A DNA stretch of 64,000 bases, from NCBI GenBank assembly GCA_964017045.1, contig OZ024808.1:23564918-23628917 (forward strand), given 5' to 3'. The stretch comes from Omphiscola glabra. Lineage: Eukaryota; Mollusca; Gastropoda; Lymnaeidae. Position 1 is the first letter of the stretch, and each line of letters begins with the position of its first letter. Both the position numbers and the translations under genes were made by a program. Under the pieces are notes generated by a model. It was not told the origin of the DNA and ran no database searches. It was given only the letters and a program-made list of their open reading frames with translations. Positions 11,440 to 22,862 of the stretch are shown piece after piece.

Positions 11440-12441
11440 TAATTTCATGGTCGTCTATGGCAAGATCTACTACCGTTATAATATTTCATGGTCGTCTATG
11501 GCTAGATCTACTAGCGTTATAATATTTCATGGTCGTCTATGGCTAGATCTACTAGCGTTATAATATTTCATGGTCGTCTATGGCTAGATCTATTAGCGTT
11601 ATAATATTTCATGGTCGTCTATGGCTAGATCTACTACCGTTATAATATTTCATGGTCGTCTATGGCTAGATCTATTACCGTTATAATATTTCATGGTCGT
11701 CTATGGCTAGATCTACTACCGTTATAATATTTCATGGTCGTCTATGGCTAGATCTACTATCGTTATAATATTTCATGGTCGTCTATGGCTAGATCTACTA
11801 CCGTTATAATATTTAATGGTCGTCTATGGCTAGATCTACTATCGTTATAATATTTCCTGGTCGTCTATGGCTAGATCTATTACCGTTATAATATTTCATG
11901 GTCGTCTATGGCTAGATCTACTACCGTTATAATATTTAATGGTCGTCTATGGCTAGATCTACTATAGTTATAATATTTAATGGTCGTCTATGGCTAGATC
12001 TACTATAGTTATAATATTTCCTGGTCGTCTATGGCTAGATCTATTACCGTTATAATATTTCATGGTCGTCTATGGCTAGATCTATTACCGTTATAATATT
12101 TCCTGGTCGTCTATGGCTAGATCTACTACCGTTATAATATTTCCTGGTCGTCTATGGCTAGATCTATTACCGTTATAATATTTCCTGGTCGTCTATGGCT
12201 AGATCTACTACCGTTATAATATTTAATGGTCGTCTATGGCTAGATCTACTATCGTTATAATATTTCCTGGTCGTCTATGGCTAGATCTATTACCGTTATA
12301 ATATTTCATGGTCGTCTATGGCTAGATCTACTATCGTTATAATATTTCCTGGTCGTCTATGGCTAGATCTATTACCGTTATAATATTTCATGGTCGTCTA
12401 TGGCTAGATCTACTACCGTTATAACATTTCCTGGTCGTCTT
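11440..12441. repeat. 41-bp minisatellite, ~24 copies
   Basis: The unit is atttcatggtcgtctatggc, tagatctactaccgttataat. The word ggtcgtctatgg recurs every 41 bases. Variant positions (cat/cct/aat before ggtcg; accg/atcg/atag) are shared among non-adjacent copies, which suggests block duplications. It starts where the hAT transposase homology stops. Confidence 0.97.
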
Positions 12442-12569
12442 AATGGTTCTCACAGCCTACCGGAAGTCTTACTCGTACTTACGCTTATCACGTGACAAAA
12501 CAATCGACTCATCGTAGTCTATTAGTGGTGGATTTGAAAACCAGATTACACGCATAAGCTCATCTACGT

Positions 12570-12743
12570 CAACGGTTCTCAACGTCGGTAATATGGCCCG
12601 TCAGGGGACCAGTAAAATATTTGAACAATTTTTTTTAAGCAGATTTAAAAAAATATATATATAATAGGGATTGCGGGCCTCGGAAGATAAACAAAAAGAT
12701 TGAAATGGACCTCCTGTAAAAAAAAAAAGGTTGACAAACGTTG
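12570..12743. mobile_element. hAT-like MITE
   Basis: The left end caacggttctcaacg and the right end ggttgacaaacgttg are imperfect inverses (CAACGGTTCTCAAC vs CAACGTTTGTCAAC). Inside are ggcccgtcaggggacca and gcgggcctcgg. Flanks atctacgt and atttaaca match only in part, so the target duplication has decayed. Confidence 0.6.
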
Positions 12744-12744
12744 A

Positions 12745-13765
12745 TTTAACAGAAAATTATTAATGTACATTACCTAAGTCTAAGACTTTATAAAAAAAAA
12801 GACAAGTGGAAATAGATGTATCACAAAATTGCCGTCTCTGAAGTGATTATTTCTTTTTAAAAACTTGACAAACTCTTGAGGTTCATATCACACACCTTTT
12901 CACACCCCCCCCCCCCCCCCCACACCACAATGGTTTCCCATTGACGTTCCATCCACTGTTAAGTGCATATTAAAGAGCTCTGTTATTCATTGTCCATACG
13001 TCTCTATAAAATTGCACCAAAGGCGAGCCCGTATTACATTGGTTTCAAGTAGATGATACATTATACAACACGGAGCCCGCTATCTGAGCAGTGGAGATAA
13101 ACTTATTGATTTATTTTTTTCAACTTAAGCAACATGGTTTAAGCCCCAGCTGTGATGAATAATTTATTACGCGCTAGTCTGGAAACGTTGTAAATTCGAA
13201 TGTAAAGCATTTTCCTTTATGCTATAAATAATTTATTTTTAAAAAAAACATGCAATGTGTTTGTTAGGGTTAGCTGCACAGTTCAGCTCAGTACTAACAC
13301 AAGCTTCACTATACTGACAGAGGACAGAGCTCCATCGGCTTTACTTTACTGCAACATTTGGTAGCAGAATGTAGGGCCTACCCTCCAAAATAACGATAAT
13401 GGCTATTAATATTATGATTATTACAGGAAGTAGGGGCGCTAGCAATACCCAAGGCATGAGCTTATGGGTAAATATTTTTTTTTAAGTATGAATCAAATCG
13501 AATGAGATTTTAATGAATAAAAATTAAAAAATAAACGAATCGATATTTTTTAGGGTGTTTTCCTTTGGACGTGTGTCAAGAGGCCTTGAAATTACTATCA
13601 AGGCAACCGGAAATCAGTCGAACTCACGTAGGTATACTCTCGAGTTATCAGTGTTTACCTAAGCGGGAGAGTTCAACTATAGAGGCCAGGTGCAGGTCTG
13701 GAGTTTAAGTTTAAGGGATAGCACACGGGCGTCTTGTGCATACTTTGAAACAACACTGACTCCAG
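12745..13765. other. AT-rich non-coding interval
   Basis: No gene is recognised. A C run lies at about 12,907-12,921. The rest is unique AT-rich sequence. Confidence 0.5.
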
Positions 13766-13769
13766 TGTG

Positions 13770-13985
13770 CTTCTCTGTCACAACAAATACATCCCTTTGT
13801 AGTAAGCTTTCACAACAAATACATCCCTTTGTAGTACGCTGTCACAACAAATACATCCCTTTGTAGTACGCTGATACAAGAAATACTCCCTATGTCTAAC
13901 GCTATTACGACAAACACTTTTTGGTCTAAGGCTACTACGATAAACACTTTTTGGTATAACGCTAATACGACAAACATGTCTTGGT
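13770..13985. repeat. 32-bp minisatellite decaying to a ~30-bp variant
   Basis: Three good copies contain cacaacaaatacatcccttt followed by gtagtacgct. Three or four weaker copies contain tacgacaaacactttttggt. Confidence 0.8.
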
Positions 13986-13997
13986 CTTACTCTAAAG

Positions 13998-14360
13998 CAG
14001 CGGCTCTAAACATGTGGTCCGCATATACCCTTTTGGGGTCCGTGGAATGTATTGTGGGTCCATACCTGCATTTCCTTTGTTATTTCATTATATGCATTCA
14101 AAAACAATATTCTAAGAAAGCAAAAACAATATTCTAAGAAAGCAAAAACAATATTCTAAGAAAGCAAAAACAATATTCTAAGAAAGCAAAAACAATATTC
14201 TAAGAAAGCAAAAACAATATTCTAAGAAAGCAAAAACAATATTTTAAGAAAGCAAAAACAATATTCTAAGAAAGCAAAAACAATATTCTAGGAAAGGGCC
14301 CAAGGCCGTCCTCTGACTGCCAAATGGGTCCACGGAACAAAAGAAAGGTTCAGAACCTAA
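13998..14360. mobile_element. hAT-like MITE carrying an internal 22-bp array
   Basis: The left part is cagcggctctaaacatgtgg with tccgcatatacccttttggg and gtccgtgg. The right part has ccaaatgggtccacgg and ends aaaggttcagaacct. The inverse pairs (gtccgtgg/ccacgg; ggctctaaac/ggttcagaacc) fit a hAT MITE. The array at 14,100-14,291 lies between them. Boundaries are approximate. Confidence 0.55.
14100..14291. repeat. 22-bp minisatellite, ~8.7 copies
   Basis: The unit is tctaagaaagcaaaaacaat plus at. The copies are nearly identical and are confined within the surrounding MITE. Confidence 0.95.
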
Positions 14361-15655
14361 GGAATCAAACATTTCTTCTTGAGACCACCGCGGTTAAAGT
14401 GGAGACTATCAATTGTTTCAGACCGGTAGCCCGACCCGGGCCTCAACAAAGGTGTTTGAGATGATTTCAAGATTACACAAGACACAAAGAATACCGCCGA
14501 AAGCTAAAACGGTGGTGAAACCTTACGTCAAGGGATCTTACCCGGTATACTGGCACAAAGACTCTAAAATAGCCATTTAGCTCTCAATTGTACAAAACAC
14601 AAAACGCCAGTCATTCGCTACAAGGCCATTTCTAAATAACGCGGTGAATCCCCAGTAACTTTCCAAGCCACGCCGAAACCCCCCCCCCCCAACCCCCAAC
14701 CAGTTCGGTCGCTCGTGGACAACCTCGGTCCACTTCAGTACACATACAATTGGTCCTATCGGTAACTGTGAAGTGTGTGCAAACACAACCTGAGACGTAT
14801 TGTGCTATCTTGGGCTCAACATCAAGCACGTTCTAATGTTCCCAACCAGAAGATGGGGGGACGGGGGGGGGGACGGGGACGCGGCAACTCGATGATTGAC
14901 CTGACCTTGAACAAACTAAAGTGCGTACATCGCGACATAACATCAGACATTCTGAACAGCATCTGTCCTGTATGAATACAGAAGAGAATGGTTCAAATTT
15001 TGTTTAGCGATTCGGTGGTAAACAAAGTTGTTTAGGTTCATGCAATTGTTAAAAGTGAGAAAAGGAGAAAACAAAGTGGGGAAAAAAAAAGGGGGGGGGG
15101 GCGGCATCCATGAGGGCGACAACGGGAAAATGTATTCCCAAACTTGGGAATCCTTTTCTAGGGCCGAGGGGAAAACCTTTTTTATTTCCTACACGTGTTG
15201 CCAATGAGAAGTAAGATTTGCCTGCATATTTTATTTGTTTAAAAATTGGCAAATTAAGTAGAGAAGTTCACTATTTCGCAATGCTTAACACAGAATGGTA
15301 GAAATTTGTTGACATTCCCTTCGCTGAGTGGGCAGCAGACTGATGCTAAGAAAAGCTATCAAGAGAGGAAGGTCGTAACAGCATCTAAATGCCAGCTGGA
15401 TAAGACGAGGATAGGGTACTGATTTCTGCCACTGGCCATTGGGATACATGTATTTATAGCACCACTCGCAGGCCATACAAAAAAAACCACCAAAAAAAAA
15501 CGAGATCAAGCACTATGTTACTTAGGACATTGTCACCAAAACCCTAATATACTATCCACGAATTGCATAAAGAACAAAAACGGAATTAAAAAAAACGTTA
15601 TTAAAAAATAAATATTGTCTCTAGGTCACCACGATAAGTATTTTAAACGCGAATT
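14361..15655. other. Non-coding interval
   Basis: No gene is recognised. Notable items are C-rich (14,678-14,698) and G-rich (14,855-14,875) tracts and an A8/G10 junction at about 15,082-15,101. Confidence 0.45.
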
Positions 15656-15657
15656 AA

Positions 15658-15832
15658 CTATAAGTGTGTTTGTCTGTACGTCTGTGATTGTCTGTGTGTT
15701 TGTGCCAGCGTGTGTGTCTGTGCCTGATCTCTGAATGTGTGTCTCTGTGTGTGCATCTGTGTGTGTCTCTCTGTGTGTGTCTGTGTGTGTCTCTGTGTGT
15801 GTTTGTCTGTCTTTGTGTGTCTGTGTGGTTTG
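15658..15832. repeat. TG/TC-rich simple repeat
   Basis: The stretch mixes tgtgtgtctgtg and tctctgtgtgtg motifs. It lies about 300 bases downstream of the DUF229 exon donor, inside its presumed intron. Confidence 0.9.
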
Positions 15833-16114
15833 ATTTGGGACGGGTGCTCTGCTTGTATCTTTAAACTTACTTTATTATTTATCATGATTAGCTTAATCAA
15901 ATTTATACTAGTGTGAATGAAACGCATATATATGTTGGATTGTGAAATATTCAAGAAGTCTGCAACAGAAGGCGAGTAACCAACAATTGAAACACAATGT
16001 CCCCCATGGCCCGTTATCACTCATGTTTCAACCGACAACCATTCGTCCTTTAACGACTGTGAAACGTATCAAAATGTTGATGATAAAAGAAAACAGCTAA
16101 CGGAGAATACTCAC

Positions 16115-16662
16115 TGGTATTTGGCGCCGCCGTCGGCTGTGCACGAGACCCTGTAGAAATCGTTGGTGAGCTGGGTGCCGTTCGCCACGTTGGTCAGGGG
16201 CGCCAGCTCCCGGGTCTTGAAGTCGCTCTCCTTGACGATGGGGTACAGGTCGCACTTGACGCTCGTGCGGTTGCGGAGGGCGGAGTCGGTGACGGTGAAC
16301 ACTCCGCCGTGGAGGCTGACCCAGTCCGGCTCCACCTCGCACGGCACCCTCGGGTGCTTGACGTAGAACTTCATGATGGCCGGATCGTGGAGGTCGAGCT
16401 TCGGGAAAGGGCACGTCGACCTGCTGGCGTTGGTCGCCTTGATGTCGAACGTGCTGATGACGGGCTTGTCCACCGGGAAGTACGGGTGAGATTCCGGGAC
16501 GTAGGGCTTCACCGCCGGCTTGGACGTGGACAGCCGGGGCAGCGGCATGAGGCCGACGGCGAAGGAGAAGATGGCGAACACAGCCACGACAACAACGATC
16601 CTGGTCAGGAAGGCGGTGGGGGAACGGGGGGAGAAGAGGAGTGCGAGGTGACGCTTGGACAT
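16115..16662 (-). CDS. First coding exon of a DUF229/sulfatase-like type II membrane protein (partial)
   Basis: The ATG (cat at 16,660-16,662) has the context cccacaATGt. It opens 182 codons plus two bases, then a strong donor gtgagta starts at 16,114, giving a phase-2 intron. Residues 22-40 form one membrane helix (IVVVVAVFAIFSFAVG) after a short basic N-terminus, which predicts type II topology. The luminal part has CPFPKLDLHDPAIMKF (84-99), then C108, C137 and C174 and possible N-glycosylation sites at N78, N131 and N161. The CP.PKLD..DP.IMK motif followed by PDWV and KCDLYPIV is the N-terminal signature of DUF229 (PF02995) proteins of nematodes and molluscs, whose later part is a sulfatase/alkaline-phosphatase-like fold. 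The substrate is unknown. The exon is far richer in GC than its surroundings. No second exon is evident down to position 1, so the first intron probably runs out of the window. Confidence 0.85.
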
Positions 16663-16689
16663 TGTGGGCGGCTTGGTGTATGGAGAGTT

Positions 16690-16858
16690 ATCCTGACGAT
16701 GCTTGTCCTGGCGACGCTTATCCTTGACAATGCTTATCCTGACTAAACGTATCCTGACTAAGCGTATCCTGACTAAGAGTATCCTGACTAAGCGTATCCT
16801 GACGATGATTATCCTGACGATGCTAATCCTGGTTATACTTATCCTGGTGATGCGATCA
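16690..16858. repeat. 15-bp minisatellite just upstream of the DUF229 start codon
   Basis: The motif tatcctgactaagcg and variants (tatcctgacgatgct, tatcctggtgatgcg) repeat about ten times. The array begins some 30 bases upstream of the ATG on the minus strand, so it lies in the 5' untranslated region or the proximal promoter. Confidence 0.9.
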
Positions 16859-16859
16859 C

Positions 16860-17516
16860 GTGGTCCGGATTGTCCAATATATCATGACCCACTTTTCGAG
16901 TTGCCAAGTCCAGGCGTTGGTTAGGGTGTGGTTATAAATTAACCCTAGACCTGCTTCCTGGGAAGGATTCTGGGGATAACCTGCCAGTCGCCATCAGGCC
17001 TCGGGGTGTTCTTGACCTTCCTCGACTTCTGTGGACGACAGAATTGATAAAAATTACAGCAAGAAGAGATACAATGACTTCTCTGTGAAACACGGAGCAC
17101 CTGTTTGAGGATCACCGGAGACGGCCTCTTTGTCTGACATACATTAAAAAAAGACCCGGTGTCGCGACCTTACTTAATCGCGCACATGTCTACTGGGGCT
17201 AGGACTGATCAAAACAATCAGATTGGCTGTTCTAGAAAAAAAGTGGAATAAGGGAAGTGGAAGCTTGAAAAAAGGAAGACAGAACAATAAAAGTAAACGT
17301 TTCGGCTAGGAGCCTTACATGGCTGACAGGACGAATGAAAAAAAACAACAAAACTATAAATAGAAAGGAGTTCAAAAGCGATGGTGAACACTTAAAGTTT
17401 TTTTTTTTTTAACTATCTTGTTGTTTTGTCTTTTGCCCAACAAATTAATAAGAGAAAAGGGAAAGAACTGAAAAATGGGGGTGGGTACAAATCACTCACC
17501 AGAAAACGGACGAGAG
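16860..17516. other. Upstream region of the DUF229 exon
   Basis: No promoter element can be named with confidence. The segment gtaaacgtttcggctagg at 17,293-17,310 shares the phrase gccgaaacgtttac (opposite strand) with a site at 20,749-20,762. Such phrases occur at the ends of some retroelements, so an old insertion is possible. Confidence 0.4.
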
Positions 17517-17712
17517 CAGTGGTTCTCAACCTTTCTCATACCGCGACCCTTTAATACAGTTCCCCATGTTGTGGCGACCCCCAAACAAAAACTATTTTCG
17601 TTGCTACCTCATAACTGTAGAGTATATGTGTTTACCGATTGTCTTAGGCGACGCCTGAGAAAGGGTCGTTCGACCCCCAAAGGGGTCGCGACCCACAGGT
17701 TGAGAACCGCTG
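17517..17712 (-). mobile_element. SPIN-like hAT MITE, copy 3, nearly intact
   Basis: It runs from cagtggttctcaacctttct to ggttgagaaccgctg (196 bp). The terminal inverted repeats are clear, and internal blocks are ccgcgaccctttaat, gtggcgacccccaa and ggtcgttcgaccccc. The flanking 8-mers gacgagag (17,509-17,516) and gactagag (17,713-17,720) match at 7 of 8 positions, a near-perfect hAT target duplication. Confidence 0.92.
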
Positions 17713-18580
17713 GACTAGAGAGTGTTCTCTTTTTTTTTTATTACTTGAGGACGTCAGTCTTAAGTTTTTAATACTTTACAATGTGTATAGATTCGCAATC
17801 ATCTTTTCTGTTAGAAACTATACTGCCGCACAAAGAAGGCAAAGACACAAAGGCTAAGCCTAAGAGATTCGAGGACTATGCAAAACAATCAATTAAAAAA
17901 AGGTCTTGGGCGTGGCTCGTAAGAATACCCCAAACACGTCTGATAACGCATTAACCCATTGGTCCCCAGGAGGGGGGGGGAGCATGAACAACTCTTGTTT
18001 GCTGATACGGGGGTTAGTCATCTTGTACTATAAAAACATGCGACATGTTAGTGGTTATGTTTAAAAAACGATCCCCCCCCCCTTTTTTCGCACTTTCGGG
18101 ACAATGATATGTTTATCACATGTATTGAGCTTAAAATTGACTACCCTGATGGGAAGTAATAAAATCACAGGCATGAGCAAACATCGGCCCGCGGGCAGGA
18201 AGGGGTACTGCCAAAGTTAATGGAACGCAAAAAAGAACTAAATCACCATCTTCGAAATTTCTGTAAATTTTGATAATTAGTATCTTTATTTGCAATAGGG
18301 AAACAAAGACAAACAAACAAACAAACAACCCCCCCCCCCCACCGCAGATTCCAATTATGTATAGCATATATCTATTTAACAGGATGGATGTATGACTTTG
18401 CAGTTATGTGGCCATAACAAAGCACTTAGATAAAGAAAACACAATTTTCTAGCCTACATGAACTACAAACAAGTTCTGGGGGGGGAAAAGGGGGGGGGGG
18501 TTGGAATTAGCTTGGGGAAAATCAGATGACTTTTGCAGACTTGTACTCCAACCTCCCATCTTGGCCTTTGGGAACAAGTT
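17713..18580. other. Non-coding interval with possible hAT terminus
   Basis: The sequence gagcaaacatcggcccgcgg near 18,176-18,195 resembles Charlie-type hAT ends (compare 63,637) but has no partner end. C and G runs lie at 17,970, 18,072, 18,330 and 18,478-18,500. No gene is seen. Confidence 0.4.
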
Positions 18581-18582
18581 AC

Positions 18583-18825
18583 ACTAACTCGGCCAGTTTC
18601 TGTCACTAACTGGGTCAGTTTCTGTCACTTAATCGGCCAGTGTCTGTCATGAACTATATAGTTTCTGTCAAGAACTAAGCTAGTTTCTATCACTAACTCG
18701 GCCAGTTTTTGTCACGAACTAAGCTAGTTTCTGTCAAGAACTAAGCTAGTTTCTGTCACTAACTCGGACAGTTTCTGTCAAGAACTAAGCTAGTTTCTGT
18801 CACTAGCTCAGTCAGTTTCTGTTAA
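18583..18825. repeat. ~23-bp minisatellite, ~10 copies
   Basis: The unit alternates between gtttctgtcactaactcggc + cag and gtttctgtcaagaactaagc + tag. The two variants are interleaved. Confidence 0.9.
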
Positions 18826-19177
18826 CGGTTTCTAGAACATCAATTTAAAGTAATAATGTATGGAGCAATAACGCAAAAGCTGCCGAAGACAAGAATCCGG
18901 TTATGCAGACAGCTCTGAGGACTAAACGAGTGAACGCTGGAGGATAGTTCAGAACACATGTTCAAATATTGCTATGTAAATGGCTGTACACTAGTTGCAT
19001 GGCAACTAATTTTATTTAATTAAAAAAAAAATTAAAATTTAAACATTATAGTGAAAAGCTTCCAAAAAGTGACGAAAATGTCGGACTCTTCTACTTATGT
19101 CTGCTTTTACCGGGTTGGGGGGGGGGGGGGGGGCGTCGCGGAAGGTAGAGTTGAAGGATTGCCGCAAGCTGTTAGGA

Positions 19178-20040
19178 CTGTTGGAGGTTCTTGTTGGAGG
19201 TTCTTGTTGGAGGTTCTTGTTGGAGGTTCTTGTTGGAGGTTCTTGTTCGAGATTCTTGTTGGAGGTTCTTGTTGGAGGTTCTTGTTGGAGATTCTTGTTG
19301 GAGGTTCTTGTTGGAGGTTCTTGTTGGAGGTTCTTGTTGGAGGTTCTTGTTCGAGATTCTTGTTGGAGGTTCTTGTTGGAGGTTCTTGTTGGAGGTTCTT
19401 GTTGGAGGTTCTTGTTGGAGATTCTTGTTGGAGATTCTTGTTGGAGGTTCTTGTTGGAGGTTCTTGTTGGAGGTTCTTGTTGGAGGTTCTTGTTCGAGAT
19501 TCTTGTTGGAGGTTCTTGTTGGAGGTTCTTGTTGGAGATTCTTGTTGGAGGTTCTTGTTGGAGATTCTTGTTGGAGATTCTTGTTGGAGGTTCTTGTTGG
19601 AGGTTCTTGTTGGAGGTTCTTGTTGGAGGTTCTTGTTCGAGATTCTTGTTGGAGGTTCTTGTTGGAGGTTCTTGTTGGAGATTCTTGTTGGAGGTTCTTG
19701 TTGGAGGTTCTTGTTGGAGGTTCTTGTTGGAGGTTCTTGTTCGAGATTCTTGTTGGAGATTCTTGTTGGAGGTTCTTGTTGGAGGTTCTTGTTGGAGATT
19801 CTTGTTGGAGGTTCTTGTTGGAGGTTCTTGTTGGAGGTTCTTGTTGGAGGTTCTTGTTGGAGGTTCTTGTTGGAGATTCTTGTTGGAGGTTCTTGTTGGA
19901 GGTTCTTGTTGGAGGTTCTTGTTGGAGGTTCTTGTTCGAGATTCTTGTTGGAGATTCTTGTTGGAGGTTCTTGTTGGAGGTTCTTGTTGGAGGTTCTTGT
20001 TCGAGATTCTTGTTGGAGGTTCTTGTTATATGTTCTTGTT
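19178..20040. repeat. 13-bp minisatellite, ~66 copies
   Basis: The unit is ggaggttcttgtt, with the variants ggagattcttgtt and cgagattcttgtt. All three plus-strand frames stay open because no phase of the unit contains a stop, so the 314-353-codon frames here are not evidence of genes. The array abuts a reverse-transcriptase relic at its right end. Confidence 0.97.
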
Positions 20041-20044
20041 GTGG

Positions 20045-20475
20045 GTTGCTGTTGTTTTATAGGGTGTCCTCAACACAATGCATTGTCGGCGTGGTCTTCC
20101 TTCTGGCCCTGAAACCGGAATGCCTTCTAGTTTAAGCTTGCAATGAAAGGTCGGTTGACAGGCATGCTGACCAGGTGTCGGCGCCCATTAGCTGTGACGT
20201 ATACTGTCCGACTGGGATGGCCCACCAACCATTGGTCTCATTTCCTGGTTCTGAATGTGGTTCCTTCACGTTTCACCAGCTGCTCGCCTTGAAAACCATC
20301 TCATCTCTAAAGGGAAAGAGCTTTTTTTTTTCGTGAGTTTCCCTCGGAGCCCATGTTTGACACGTGTAAGCAAGTGTTGGAATAAAGACAGCTTTAATTA
20401 GCCTGGCTTTGGTCTCCATCGTTATTCTTTGGTGCCTTAGTAGCGGGGCATATTTGGTAGCCGACTGCATTTTGC
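20045..20475 (-). pseudogene. Non-LTR retrotransposon reverse-transcriptase C-terminal relic
   Basis: Minus-strand translation gives PLLRHQRITMETKARLIKA followed by IPTLAYTCQTW, the thumb-region motif of LINE reverse transcriptases (consensus like K.RL.K...IPTL.YG.ETW). After a frameshift the adjacent DNA reads EMRWFSRRAAGE, like the EMRFLRRAAGVTR motif that follows in these proteins. A third frame near 20,110-20,150 reads CQPTF then EGRPR, as in the C-terminal tail. At least two frameshifts make it non-functional. The clade (RTE-, Jockey- or R1-like) cannot be fixed from this fragment. Confidence 0.75.
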
Positions 20476-20479
20476 CAAT

Positions 20480-22640
20480 GCACCCCTGTCTCTAGCTCCC
20501 GTCATTTGTGAAAATGGTTCCCATTTATTTAAATGGTTCCCATTTATTTGCATTCCCGATTTTGAAGGAGCAGCTGATCACTGATTATCGCAGTCCAACA
20601 CTCTTATGACTAGTTAATTTAATTCCGACTGCTACTATATATTTGTACCTGTCTTTTGTCATTTTTAGTATAGCATATTTTGATTATGTAAACTAATTTA
20701 TACTCATTTAAATGTTTTGTTGTTATACCGATGACGGCATGTGCCGAAACGTTTACTTGTGGATTATGTAAAATTATTAATTAAAGCTTAAAATATATTG
20801 TTATACTGATAATTGACACAAATTGTTCGTGTCTAATTAATCTATTTTAATATTTTTAAAGCTTTATCATCGCAGTCCAAAGTCCAACACTCTTATAATT
20901 AGTTAACTTTATTTATTGACACCCCCCCCCCCCCCCTTTTTTTTTCCCCATAAAAAACGAAGACAATACTAAGCTACATTCATTATTCTTTATTCCCATT
21001 CATTAAAGTCGGTCTAATGACAATTCGGTAAAATTATAGAATACTAGACTAAAATGTTAAGAAATGTATTACTATACTATATGTCAGTTATGAAATTATG
21101 TCCCTTTTTAAAAAAAATATGAGAGCAGCTTTAGTTCATTTTTCTTTTTTTAATTTAAAGAAATGCATTAAAACTGCTCTCATTGTCATTACTCCTTAAC
21201 ATTATATTATTATATTATATTGTATTGTTATATACGTTCAACCTTTTACTATGACTATGACTATGAACTATGATTCACTAACTATCAGTGTCAGTGATTC
21301 AGTCTTTCTGGGGTTTTTTTCAGTGAAAGTAAAATCTCTTGCTATTGAAAGACTATTTAAATTTCTCTTTAAGTTCAATCTAGAAAAATGTAATATATAA
21401 AAAAAAAAAAGAAATATATTCCCAAATAACTGTTGGCATCGTTAGTCTTTTATTATAAAACTTTTGAGCATACCAACTTTTGAAATTCATTCACTTTCCA
21501 TGCCATCCTATTCCAAGATGATTTATTATAATAATTTATTATTAATAATATTTTTTTTAGGATCAAGTTCTTATTGAGCACAGTGCAGAAACATTTGACT
21601 AATAACTGCACAGTATGGAATCAAATATGATTTTACTTTACTAGAATGGTTTTAGTTTATTACTTACCCATAAACTGTTAAAACACAGAATAATTTTATC
21701 GTTCAAACCTAAAGTTTTAGTTTACGCGGATAAACAAAACTAATGAATGCTCGGTTATTTTCTCCTTTGAAGTATTTCCTTGCCAGGATGAATTAGGTAG
21801 ACTATTTAATTTTACAATCAGTTTTCGCAACCAGTGGCCTAGTGTGATAAACAAAAAAATAATAATAATTTAAGTCATTCAATAATAGGTTTATTGCTAA
21901 AATGTTTGTTTTTGTTTCAACTTATTCAGCCTTAATTTAAAGAGCAAAAAAATATGGTGGTTTTTTTAAATATCAAAATTGTTTTGGTATAAAAAGCCAT
22001 ATGGATGGAATTTATTGTCAACTTGGAATCTCTATTATTTTCCTAATGAGGCTAAAACATTAGCGAAACATCATCTAATTCTCAACGCAAGTAAAAATTG
22101 AACTAGGTTCGGTGGGAATAAATACATATTTTCATAAAGAGATAAGTGTTGAAATATTTGGTTGGCATATGTTACGTATAAATACACATGTGATTTTATG
22201 TGTAAAATTATTTTTTTTAAAAATCTAAGTTTCAATAATCTTTATTAGAAATTCTAAGAATTGGCTTTCAAACAGATAACTTTAAAATAGATTACATATT
22301 TTAAAATTGAAATAAGTATGATAAAATTAATTAAACATCAGTAGCAGACATTTTATTGTTTACTAAATATGACCTATTGAAAAATTCTGTAATTTCTTGT
22401 TTCTTTTATGTTTACTCAAAGGTACACTATTATTTGCATATTGCGTTTTTGACTTATTCATATTAAACTGTATCTTTTGATCCTGATATGACCAGGTTTT
22501 TTTGGCACAAAGGTCAATACGCGATAAATTAAATAAGTGATAAAGTGGGGTTTTTTTTTAAATGTTTTTTTTTTAACATTTATGTTATTTAGGTGAACCT
22601 TCTATGAACAATCCACCTCACAGTTATGTCATTTATAAAG
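20480..22640. other. AT-rich non-coding interval
   Basis: No gene is recognised in about 2.1 kb. A 17-base phrase aatggttcccatttatt is repeated at 20,512 and 20,530. Two hammerhead-like strings (20,735-20,765 and 22,043-22,069) are reported as findings. A C/T run lies at 20,922-20,945. Confidence 0.5.
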
Positions 22641-22645
22641 GCTGC

Positions 22646-22862
22646 GACTATTCGCACCCGGGTATCAGAAGTGAGAGGTTGGGATTAAAAAGCTATTTAA
22701 AATATTATTGTTGGGTTTGTACGATAAAATGAGGTATCAAATGAAAGATAATTGAATGGACTATACGTCTGTAAACTAACTTCTTCAGTTTAGCTAAAAT
22801 AAACTACCACAAATGACATCCGAATGGGATTTAGTCTAAAGGGACCCCGGTACGCATAGGCA
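22646..22862 (+). mobile_element. CCCGGG-ended MITE family, copy A
   Basis: It starts gcacccgggtatcagaagtg, then agaggttgggattaaaaagc, tattgttgggtttgta, aaatgaggtatcaaatgaaa, and ends accccggtacgcataggc. The same order occurs on the minus strand at 43,945-44,160. The ends are inverted (gcacccgggta / taccgggg). The heptamer actattc lies on both sides here, a possible target duplication. No coding potential is seen and I cannot name the family. Confidence 0.7.

Noticed and set aside
16309..16746. 145-codon plus-strand frame
   Set aside because: It is antisense to the DUF229 exon, is low in complexity (rich in Arg/Glu/Gly), and exists because the exon is GC-rich.
19051..20135. 314-353-codon plus-strand frames rich in Cys, Trp and Phe
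   Set aside because: All three frames are open across a 13-bp repeat. This is a composition effect, not coding.
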